Source of the DNA: Pseudomonadota bacterium
GTDB lineage: Bacteria > Pseudomonadota > Gammaproteobacteria > Burkholderiales > Methylophilaceae
Direction of reading: 5' to 3'
Length of the DNA stretch: 5,443 nt
Assembly (NCBI GenBank): GCA_029549705.1
Contig: JAKPIR010000414.1
Coordinates: forward strand, 1 to 5,443
The translations under genes were made by a program, and so were the position numbers. This document shows positions 1 through 5,443 of the stretch, one piece after another. The notes below the pieces were generated by a model, which worked only from the letters and a program-made list of their open reading frames with translations, was not told where the DNA came from and did no database searches. The first letter of the stretch is position 1; the number at the start of each line of letters is the position of its first letter.

Positions 1-434
1 ATGTGGTCACCGGCTAAAATCAGCACATATTCCGCCCCACCCTCACGTAACAAGTCAATATTTTGAAATACGGCATCGGCCGTGCCTTTGTACCAATCTT
101 CAGAGATGCGCTGCTGCGCCGGTATAATATTAACGTACTCATTAAACTCACCACGCAAAAAGCCCCAACCGCGCTGAATGTGCTGAATCAAGCTTTGCGC
201 CTTGTATTGAGTTGCTACGTTGATACGGCGAATTCCGGAATTAATGCAATTAGATAACGGAAAATCAATAATTCGAAACTTGCCCCCAAACTGCACCGCC
301 GGTTTTGCGCGCCAATCCGTCAGACTCTTTAAACGGCTACCCCGTCCACCAGCCAGAATAATCGCTGTAGTCTGCTTGGTTAAATTACTGATAAAACGGT
401 CAGAATGTTGTTCTATTGGTCGATTTGGCGCCAT
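1..434 (-). CDS. glgC: Glucose-1-phosphate adenylyltransferase (ADP-glucose pyrophosphorylase), N-terminal part, cut by window edge
   Basis: This enzyme makes ADP-glucose and pyrophosphate from ATP and glucose-1-phosphate in the cytoplasm, the committed and allosterically controlled step of bacterial glycogen synthesis. The reverse strand reads open for 144 codons from an ATG at 434 to the window edge; the C-terminal two thirds lie outside. Visible marks are the nucleotide-binding LAGGRGSRLK (residues 27-36), RAKPAVQFGGKFRIIDFPLS (42-61), NCINSGIRR, QHIQRGWGF, the PAQQR and WYKGTADAVFQN blocks, and LAGDH (140-144), whose Asp143 matches the catalytic Asp142 of E. coli GlgC. The start is supported by an AGGAGG 5 nt upstream and by a normal-length N-terminal tail of about 20 residues. 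Residue 41, aligned with the E. coli activator-site Lys39, is Trp. The gene is divergent from glgB and shares a 178-bp upstream region with it. The family assignment is very secure; allosteric behaviour cannot be judged from this fragment. Confidence 0.96.
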   Translation of the reverse strand, partial: MAPNRPIEQHSDRFISNLTKQTTAIILAGGRGSRLKSLTDWRAKPAVQFGGKFRIIDFPLSNCINSGIRRINVATQYKAQSLIQHIQRGWGFLRGEFNEYVNIIPAQQRISEDWYKGTADAVFQNIDLLREGGAEYVLILAGDH

Positions 435-439
435 GATGC

Positions 440-445
440 CCTCCT
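440..445 (-). promoter_or_regulatory. Ribosome binding site of glgC
   Basis: The reverse strand reads AGGAGG here, a full Shine-Dalgarno match, with 5 nt between it and the ATG at 434-432. It fixes the glgC start and is much stronger than the sites before pgi and ppk2, suggesting efficient translation of GlgC. Confidence 0.85.
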
Positions 446-473
446 GAAGTTTAATTTACGTTGACAATCCATT

Positions 474-495
474 TAACTAGCTGGGCTAACTAGCT
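474..495. repeat. Direct repeat TAACTAGCT x2, possible operator
   Basis: TAACTAGCT occurs at 474-482 and again at 487-495, a 13-bp start-to-start spacing with GGGC between the copies. A related element, TAACTGGCC, begins at 509, and the longer string ATTTAACT precedes both the first copy (471) and this third one (506). The repeats lie upstream of the glgB-side TATAAT boxes and within the probable glgC leader or promoter. Repeats of this kind between divergent genes often bind a regulator, but I do not recognise the motif as a known site, and the 9-bp AT-rich copies could be chance or a small local duplication. Confidence 0.45.
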
Positions 496-528
496 TTAAT
501 TTTCTATTTAACTGGCCTTCATATACAT

Positions 529-534
529 TATAAT
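529..534 (+). promoter_or_regulatory. Candidate -10 box for glgB (upstream of two)
   Basis: This is a perfect TATAAT, 84 nt from the first base of the glgB start codon. The best upstream partners, around 505-512 (TATTTA or TTTAAC), are weak -35 matches, so an activator may be needed if the box is used. The surrounding ATTATAAT (527-534) is its own reverse complement, so the same bases could serve as a -10 for leftward transcription of glgC. Confidence 0.45.
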
Positions 535-547
535 CAGCTTAAAGCAC

Positions 548-553
548 TATAAT
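548..553 (+). promoter_or_regulatory. Candidate -10 box for glgB (downstream of two)
   Basis: This is a second perfect TATAAT, 19 bp downstream of the first. Transcription from it would start near 560 and give a leader of roughly 50 nt before the TTG start. There is no recognisable TTGACA at 16-18 bp spacing and no TG extension. The assignment rests on the hexamer match and its position. Confidence 0.45.
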
Positions 554-598
554 CTAGCGAATACAGCAGAAAAGTTAAAAATATTTCTTAAAAATTTT

Positions 599-605
599 AA
601 GGGGA
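599..605 (+). promoter_or_regulatory. Ribosome binding site of glgB, deciding the TTG start
   Basis: AAGGGGA lies 7 nt before the TTG at 613. The reading frame is closed by a TAA at 598-600, so translation must begin after that point. The only ATG nearby (606-608) is in another frame and stops after ten codons. The first bases of the site overlap the right arm of the short palindrome at 587-601. Confidence 0.75.
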
Positions 606-612
606 ATGTCTC

Positions 613-2859
613 TTGGTCAAGTCCACTACAACGCCTAGCCAAAAACGTGAGAAAAGCACGAAAACCACTAGAGAAAAACCTGCTCACCTAGCGGATGGTC
701 TTAAGCGCATTTTAAAAGCCAAGCATCATGACCCTTTTAGCTTTTTGGGCTGTCACGAGCTGGATGGCGTATTTGTTTATCGCACGTTTTTGCCACAAGC
801 GAGTGAAGTTTCCATTCAATTTGAAAACAAATGGATTGCACTAGAAAAAACACATACAGACGGGTTATTTGAAACGACAAGCAAAAAACCATTTAAGTCG
901 CCTTGCCTACTTAAAGTGACGGCGGGTGAAAGTACATTTGAGCTCTACGACCCTTATACGTTTAGTTCAAGTTTAACGCAGGATGAATTGTATCTATTTG
1001 GTGAAGGTCGGCTACTGCAAGCCTACAAAACACTGGGGGCACAATGCAGAATTCAAGAAGGTGTAGCAGGTGTTCGTTTTGCTGTTTGGGCCCCCAATGC
1101 CGAACGCGTCAGCGTGACAGGTAACTTTAACAATTGGGATGGCCGCGTTCATTCAATGCGGGCGCATGGTTCCAGTGGCGTATGGGATATTTTTATTCCT
1201 CACCTCACCACCTTCGACACCTATAAATTTGAAATTCGCAATCGTCATACAGGGGCAGTTCTGGTAAAAACTGACCCCTATGGCTTTGAATTTGAACAGC
1301 GCCCAGGCACTGCGGCAAAAATTAGCCATAGCCAGCATCAATGGCATGATGACGCTTGGCTAGAAGCACGAAAAAATCGGGACTGGTTGCACGCACCCTT
1401 TAACTGTTACGAAGTGCATTTGGGCTCATGGCAACGTAATGATGCAGGACATTTTTTAAGTTATCGTGACTTAGCAACTACGCTCGTGCCTTATGTCGCG
1501 GAAATGGGCTACACCCATGTTGAATTCATGCCAATTTCAGAGCATCCGCTGACTGAATCTTGGGGCTATCAAACAACTGGCTATTTTGGTGTTACCAATC
1601 GCTTTGGTTCACCGGATGATTTGCGCTTTTTAATCGATGCTTTCCATCAGGCAAATATCGGCGTGATATTGGATTGGGTACCAGGGCATTTTCCCAAAGA
1701 TGATTGGGCATTAGCACGTTTTGATGGCACGGCTTTATACGAACATGAAGACCCGCGTTTAGGCGAGCATCAAGACTGGGGCACGTATATTTTCAATTAC
1801 GGTCGCAATGAAGTGCGTAACTTTTTAATGGCCAATGCCCATTTTTGGTTATCTGAGTTCCACATAGATGGCTTGCGCGTTGATGCAGTGGCATCAATGC
1901 TTTACTTGGATTACTCTCGCAAAGCAGGTGAATGGCTGCCAAACAAATACGGTGGGCGTGAGAATCTTGATGTGATTGATTTTCTGAAACAATTGAACGT
2001 CATGGTTGGGGAAGACTTTGCCGGCGTACTGACAATTGCTGAAGAATCTACTGCATGGCCTGCAGTATCTCGTCCCGTGTATTTAGGCGGATTAGGCTTT
2101 AGCATGAAGTGGAATATGGGATGGATGAACGATACGCTCTCCTACATTGAACACGACCCGGTGCACAGACGCTATTATCACGACAAGCTCACTTTTGGTC
2201 AGTTATATGCCTACTCTGAGAACTTCGTCTTACCCTTTTCACACGATGAAGTCGTGCATGGCAAACATTCTATGCTCGATAAGATGCCAGGGGATGCATG
2301 GCAGAAATTCGCCAACTTGCGACTGCTACTCACTTACCAAATGACTTCACCAGGCAAAAAGCTCAATTTTATGGGCAATGAATTTGGTCAGGGACGTGAA
2401 TGGAATGTGAATAGCAGCCTTGACTGGCATTTATTGAGCAATGAGTATGCAGGCCACCAGTGGCATCAAGGGCTTAAGCTTGCCGTGCATGACTTAAATC
2501 GACTTTATCAGTCCTACAATGCGCTTCACACGCTGGACTTTGAGGTGCAAGGTTTTGAATGGATAGACTGTCATGACAGCGACCAGTCAATTGTCAGCTA
2601 TATTCGACGTGGCTTAGATAATAGTTTTGTTATAATAGTGTTGAATTTTACGCCTGTGTTACGACAGACTTACCGCATTGGTGTGCCTGTTGCGGGTACA
2701 TACCGTGAGGTATTTAATAGTGACGCAAACTGTTATGGTGGCAGCAATCAGGGCAATGGTGCGGGCATACACACAGAAAACGTGGCATGGATGCGTCACA
2801 ATCAATCACTTGTCATCACTTTGCCACCTTTAGCTGGCATTGTTTTACAATTAAACTAA
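613..2859 (+). CDS. glgB: 1,4-alpha-glucan (glycogen) branching enzyme, GH13
   Basis: GlgB cuts alpha-1,4-glucan chains and rejoins the piece through an alpha-1,6 bond, creating branches in glycogen in the cytoplasm. The 748-residue product is close to the 728 of E. coli GlgB. It starts with a Lys/Thr-rich tail (about 1-28), then the GlgB N-terminal beta domain (HHDPFSFLG near 38-46), a CBM48 domain from about residue 150 (GVRFAVWAPN at 153-162, GNFNNWDG), the GH13 barrel from about 265 to 640, and a C-terminal beta domain ending in YGGSNQGN and LPPLAGIVL. The catalytic triad is intact: nucleophile Asp424 in GLRVDAV, acid/base Glu477 in AEEST, and Asp545 in SHDEVVHGK, spaced 53 and 121 residues from Asp424 exactly as in E. 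coli (405, 458, 526). Translation starts at TTG, backed by AAGGGGA 7 nt upstream; no other start precedes the N-terminal domain. It is the first gene of a probable operon with pgi and ppk2. Confidence 0.98.
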   Translation: MVKSTTTPSQKREKSTKTTREKPAHLADGLKRILKAKHHDPFSFLGCHELDGVFVYRTFLPQASEVSIQFENKWIALEKTHTDGLFETTSKKPFKSPCLLKVTAGESTFELYDPYTFSSSLTQDELYLFGEGRLLQAYKTLGAQCRIQEGVAGVRFAVWAPNAERVSVTGNFNNWDGRVHSMRAHGSSGVWDIFIPHLTTFDTYKFEIRNRHTGAVLVKTDPYGFEFEQRPGTAAKISHSQHQWHDDAWLEARKNRDWLHAPFNCYEVHLGSWQRNDAGHFLSYRDLATTLVPYVAEMGYTHVEFMPISEHPLTESWGYQTTGYFGVTNRFGSPDDLRFLIDAFHQANIGVILDWVPGHFPKDDWALARFDGTALYEHEDPRLGEHQDWGTYIFNYGRNEVRNFLMANAHFWLSEFHIDGLRVDAVASMLYLDYSRKAGEWLPNKYGGRENLDVIDFLKQLNVMVGEDFAGVLTIAEESTAWPAVSRPVYLGGLGFSMKWNMGWMNDTLSYIEHDPVHRRYYHDKLTFGQLYAYSENFVLPFSHDEVVHGKHSMLDKMPGDAWQKFANLRLLLTYQMTSPGKKLNFMGNEFGQGREWNVNSSLDWHLLSNEYAGHQWHQGLKLAVHDLNRLYQSYNALHTLDFEVQGFEWIDCHDSDQSIVSYIRRGLDNSFVIIVLNFTPVLRQTYRIGVPVAGTYREVFNSDANCYGGSNQGNGAGIHTENVAWMRHNQSLVITLPPLAGIVLQLN

Positions 2860-2890
2860 CCAACAAGAAAGTAAAGTACTCTTAAATCAA

Positions 2891-4543
2891 ATGGCTGCAT
2901 TAACGACACTACCCGTATGGCAAAAGCTCTGCCAGCACCAAAAATCAATGGTCTCAATCCACATGCGCGATTTATTCGCGGCGGATAAAACTCGATTTGA
3001 TAAATACAGTTTAAAACTCGATGATATTTTGTTTGATTTTTCCAAGCATCGCATCAACGATGAGACGCTGCCCTTACTCATTCAGCTGGCGCGTGAAGCG
3101 AACATTGAAGGCTGGCGCGACCGCATGTTTGCGGGCGAAAAAATCAACATCACCGAAAATCGCGCGGTGCTGCACACAGCCCTTCGCAACCGTAGCAATA
3201 CGCCCGTTTATGTGGATGGCCACGATGTCATGCCCGATGTGAATGCGGTACTAGCGCAAATGCGTACATTTTCAACAAAAGTACGTAATGGTGAATGGAC
3301 GGGCTACACCGGTAAACGTATCACAGATATTGTCAACATTGGCATAGGTGGCTCAGATTTAGGGCCGGTGATGGTGTGCGACGCTCTCAAACCTTATGCA
3401 AGCCCTGCCTTACAGGTGCATTTTGTATCAAACATAGACGGCGCACATCTAATGCGCGCGCTTGAGAAATGCAACCCTGAAACGACACTCTTTATCGTAG
3501 CATCTAAAACGTTTACCACGCAGGAAACCATGACCAATACCACCTCTGCGCGTACTTGGTTTTTAGCTTCGGCCAATGATAACGCCCATGTGGCCAAACA
3601 TTTTGTTGCACTCTCAACCAATGCTAAAGCGGTGCAAGATTTCGGCATTGATATTAATAATATGTTTGCCTTCTGGGATTGGGTTGGCGGGCGCTATTCG
3701 TTGTGGTCTGCCATTGGTTTGTCGATTGCACTGTACGTTGGCATGGACCACTTTGAGGACTTGCTCACAGGCGCGCATGAAATGGACAACCATTTTAAAA
3801 CAGCTCCACTTGAGCAAAACATTCCCGTGATTATGGCGCTGATTGGTATTTGGTATAACAATTTCTTTCATGTGGATACCAATGCCATTTTACCTTACGA
3901 CCAGGGCATGGCACGCTTTCCTGCTTATTTGCAGCAGGCGGATATGGAAAGTAATGGCAAATTTATTTGCCGCGATGGCAAACGTATTCAGTATAAAACA
4001 GGCCCTGTGATTTGGGGTGAAGCCGGCACCAATGGCCAGCATGCGTTTTATCAGCTGATTCACCAAGGTACTCAAATTGTGCCGTGCGACTTTTTAATGC
4101 CTGTACACAGCCATTACGCCATCGGCAAACATGGCTATGCGCATCATAAAATCCTTCTTGCTAACTTCTTGGCACAGACGCAAGCGCTGATGCTGGGCAA
4201 AACCAGGGATGAAGCACGCGCAGAGCTTGAAAAACAGGGTTTAACTGGCGAGGCACTGGAGCAACTGTTGCCACATAAGGTTTTTGAAGGTAACCGCCCC
4301 AGTACGTCTATCTTGTTTGATAAAGTCACGCCGAATACACTGGGCAAACTGATTGCCCTGTATGAGCATAAAATTTTTGTGCAAGGTATCATTTGGGATA
4401 TTAACAGTTACGACCAGTGGGGCGTTGAATACGGCAAGCAGATTGCACAAGAAATTCTGCCATTGCTCACCAACGATGCTGTCATCACTAACTTTGACAG
4501 TTCAACCAACGGGCTCATCAACTACACAAAAGCGCACAAGTAA
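2891..4543 (+). CDS. pgi: Glucose-6-phosphate isomerase
   Basis: Pgi interconverts glucose-6-phosphate and fructose-6-phosphate in the cytoplasm, joining sugar-phosphate metabolism to glycogen synthesis. At 550 residues it matches the long bacterial/eukaryotic form (E. coli 549). Two SIS sugar-isomerase domains are visible: the first carries GIGGSDLGP (151-159) and the phosphate-contacting SKTFTTQET (205-213), followed by family signature 1, DWVGGRYSLWSAIG (263-276). The second carries Glu353 in MESNGK, His384 in NGQHAFYQLIHQG, and Lys516 in the signature YDQWGVEYGK, equivalent to the active-site Glu355, His386 and Lys514 of E. coli. The C-terminus has the usual DSSTNGLI. The ATG at 2891 is chosen because the N-terminus aligns with the family (WQKL then RDLF) and no start lies upstream in frame. 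The gene follows glgB by 31 bp with no terminator between, but its ribosome binding site is weak, so coupling or leader context may matter. Confidence 0.98.
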   Translation: MAALTTLPVWQKLCQHQKSMVSIHMRDLFAADKTRFDKYSLKLDDILFDFSKHRINDETLPLLIQLAREANIEGWRDRMFAGEKINITENRAVLHTALRNRSNTPVYVDGHDVMPDVNAVLAQMRTFSTKVRNGEWTGYTGKRITDIVNIGIGGSDLGPVMVCDALKPYASPALQVHFVSNIDGAHLMRALEKCNPETTLFIVASKTFTTQETMTNTTSARTWFLASANDNAHVAKHFVALSTNAKAVQDFGIDINNMFAFWDWVGGRYSLWSAIGLSIALYVGMDHFEDLLTGAHEMDNHFKTAPLEQNIPVIMALIGIWYNNFFHVDTNAILPYDQGMARFPAYLQQADMESNGKFICRDGKRIQYKTGPVIWGEAGTNGQHAFYQLIHQGTQIVPCDFLMPVHSHYAIGKHGYAHHKILLANFLAQTQALMLGKTRDEARAELEKQGLTGEALEQLLPHKVFEGNRPSTSILFDKVTPNTLGKLIALYEHKIFVQGIIWDINSYDQWGVEYGKQIAQEILPLLTNDAVITNFDSSTNGLINYTKAHK

Positions 4544-4551
4544 ATACCGCC

Positions 4552-5364
4552 ATGAAAAGTCTTGACCTGTACCACGTTAACCCTAAAAAGTTTTCGTTAA
4601 ATCAATACAGGCCAGACGACAAAAGCGCACGGTCAGGCAATAAAGCGGAGGATGCGCTGGCGCTCACGCAACTTGCAACCGAAATTAACGCTTTGCAAGA
4701 TATATTACATGCCGAAGGCAAACGTAAATTATTGCTGGTGTTACAAGGCATGGATGCCAGCGGCAAAGATGGCACCGTGCGCCATGTGTTCAGTGAATGT
4801 GACCCGCTCGGCATTCGACTTGCCAGCTTTAAAGCACCAACCAGTGAAGAACTTGCGCATGACTATTTATGGCGCGTACACAGTCAAGTGCCAAAAGCGG
4901 GAGAATTAGTGATTTTCAATCGTAGCCACTATGAAGATGTGCTGATTGTTAAAGTGCACGACTGGATTAATCAGGCAGAATGTCAGCGCCGTTACGCGCA
5001 AATCAACGATTTTGAACGTTTACTGACTGAAACCGGCACCACCATCATCAAATGCTTTTTGCATATTTCAAAAGAAGAGCAAAAAACACGCATGCAAGAA
5101 CGCTTAAATGACCCAACCAAAAGCTGGAAATTTAATGTGGGAGACCTGAAAGAACGCGCACTCTGGCCCCAATACATGCAAGCGTATGAAAATGCACTGA
5201 AAGCCACTTCAACTGAAAACGCACCTTGGTACGTGATTCCAGCAGATTCAAAAACCAATCGTAATCTTCTCATTTCACGCCTGCTACGAGACACGCTCAA
5301 AGACATGAAATTGACTTATCCGGCAACGCCAGCGGAGTATCAGTCTGTTATTGTTGAAGACTAA
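4552..5364 (+). CDS. ppk2: Polyphosphate kinase 2 family polyphosphate:nucleotide phosphotransferase, class III-like
   Basis: PPK2 enzymes move phosphate between inorganic polyphosphate and nucleotides. The 270-residue single-domain product has the family's Walker A GMDASGKDGT (66-75), the Walker B region with VIFNRSHYEDVL (Asn123, Arg124, Glu128, Asp129), and the lid segment RMQERLNDPTKSWKF (180-194). The N-terminal KKFSLNQYRPDD, DYLWRVHSQVPKAGELVIFNRSHYEDV and ENAPWYVIPAD blocks resemble, from memory, the class III enzyme of Meiothermus ruber, which phosphorylates both AMP and ADP. The class is therefore inferred; AMP-only or ADP-only activity is possible. Its ATG lies 8 bp after the pgi stop, with no clear Shine-Dalgarno, which points to translational coupling. 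The position after glgB and pgi suggests it supplies ATP to the GlgC step or ties polyphosphate use to carbon storage, but this is only contextual. No truncation is seen. Confidence 0.93.
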   Translation: MKSLDLYHVNPKKFSLNQYRPDDKSARSGNKAEDALALTQLATEINALQDILHAEGKRKLLLVLQGMDASGKDGTVRHVFSECDPLGIRLASFKAPTSEELAHDYLWRVHSQVPKAGELVIFNRSHYEDVLIVKVHDWINQAECQRRYAQINDFERLLTETGTTIIKCFLHISKEEQKTRMQERLNDPTKSWKFNVGDLKERALWPQYMQAYENALKATSTENAPWYVIPADSKTNRNLLISRLLRDTLKDMKLTYPATPAEYQSVIVED

Positions 5365-5405
5365 GTTTAACGTTTCATTCTTAGACTATTCCCCGAAAAA
5401 AACAA

Positions 5406-5442
5406 TGCCCTGCGAGCCTTATAAATAAAGGCTCGCAGGGCA
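5406..5442. terminator. Strong hairpin, probable bidirectional intrinsic terminator
   Basis: A perfect 15-bp GC-rich stem pairs 5406-5420 with 5428-5442 around a 7-nt loop (ATAAATA). It starts 42 bp after the ppk2 stop. Seven A residues at 5396-5402 lie just before the left arm, so on the reverse strand the hairpin is followed by a U-tract, the form of a terminator for a gene converging from the right. The window ends one base after the stem, so the T-tract needed for termination of the rightward operon cannot be seen; the location after the last gene still favours it. Confidence 0.85.
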
Positions 5443-5443
5443 G

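Larger units (their letters stand above)
435..612. promoter_or_regulatory. Divergent glgC/glgB intergenic control region
   Basis: This 178-bp AT-rich stretch lies between the starts of two divergent glycogen genes and must hold the promoter of glgC and probably that of the glgB-pgi-ppk2 cluster. It contains a TTGACA at 461-466 with no good -10 at normal spacing, a TAACTAGCT direct repeat at 474-495, two TATAAT hexamers (529-534 and 548-553), and an AT-rich palindrome next to the glgB ribosome binding site. I see no credible small ORF or structured RNA in it. No strong -35 pairs with a -10 on the reverse strand, so the glgC promoter is not pinned down; the palindromic ATTATAAT at 527-534 offers a -10 on both strands. 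That regulation is shared between the two directions is inferred from the arrangement. Confidence 0.7.

Noticed and set aside
63..447. Two short rightward frames (63-257 and 220-447) at the left end
   Set aside because: They overlap, on the opposite strand, the strongly conserved GlgC reading frame, which explains this stretch.
435..612. Riboswitch or small RNA gene in the divergent intergenic region
   Set aside because: The stretch is AT-rich, with no stem of useful length other than the short palindrome at 587-601, and no recognisable riboswitch core.
606..638. ATG at 606 as the start of glgB or of a leader peptide
   Set aside because: It is out of frame with GlgB, is only about 1 nt from the ribosome binding site, and stops after ten codons. 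A regulatory leader is not supported by any visible attenuator.
2631..2636. TATAAT within the 3' part of glgB as an internal promoter for pgi
   Set aside because: The hexamer falls in codons of the C-terminal domain, and the bases 17 bp upstream (CGTGGC) do not resemble a -35. It is about 255 bp from pgi and expected by chance in AT-rich codons.
2860..2890. Possible terminator or attenuator between glgB and pgi
   Set aside because: The 31 bases contain no GC-rich inverted repeat and no T-run, so read-through into pgi is more likely.
3614..3871. 85-codon reverse-strand frame and other short frames inside pgi
   Set aside because: They overlap the conserved Pgi coding sequence; their products show no domain signs.
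4992..5306. 104-codon open frame on the reverse strand inside ppk2
   Set aside because: It lies wholly within a clearly conserved gene and its translation resembles no family I know. It fits an antisense shadow of PPK2 codons.

Overview
The window holds a glycogen-synthesis locus from a proteobacterium, read on both strands. A GlgC (ADP-glucose pyrophosphorylase) gene runs leftward off the left edge. A rightward cluster encodes glycogen branching enzyme (glgB), glucose-6-phosphate isomerase (pgi) and a class III-like polyphosphate kinase 2 (ppk2). The cluster ends at a strong hairpin at the right edge. The protein sequences resemble beta-/gammaproteobacterial homologues, and the base composition is moderately AT-rich. 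My best guess is a betaproteobacterial methylotroph of the Methylophilaceae type, but this rests on remembered family resemblance and not on a search.

Layout: 1-434 (minus) is the N-terminal 144 codons of glgC. 435-612 is a divergent intergenic region with two perfect TATAAT hexamers facing glgB, a repeated TAACTAGCT element, and a ribosome binding site at each end. 613-2859 is glgB, with a TTG start. 2891-4543 is pgi, 31 bp downstream. 4552-5364 is ppk2, 8 bp after pgi. 5406-5442 is a 15-bp perfect stem with a 7-nt loop that probably terminates transcription from both sides. No stretch longer than 300 bases lacks a gene.

How the genes fit together: Pgi interconverts fructose-6-phosphate and glucose-6-phosphate. 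After phosphoglucomutase (not in the window), GlgC makes ADP-glucose from glucose-1-phosphate and ATP. Glycogen synthase (GlgA, also not in the window) elongates the glucan, and GlgB adds alpha-1,6 branches. PPK2 uses polyphosphate to phosphorylate nucleotides and could replenish ATP for the GlgC step. The close packing of the three rightward genes suggests one operon linking carbon storage with polyphosphate. That link is an inference from gene order.

I found no mobile element, CRISPR array, tRNA, rRNA or clearly novel system. The main genes are recognisable and look intact. The points worth a second look are the promoter region between glgC and glgB, the loss of the E. coli-type activator lysine in GlgC, the TTG start of glgB, and the pgi-ppk2 linkage.
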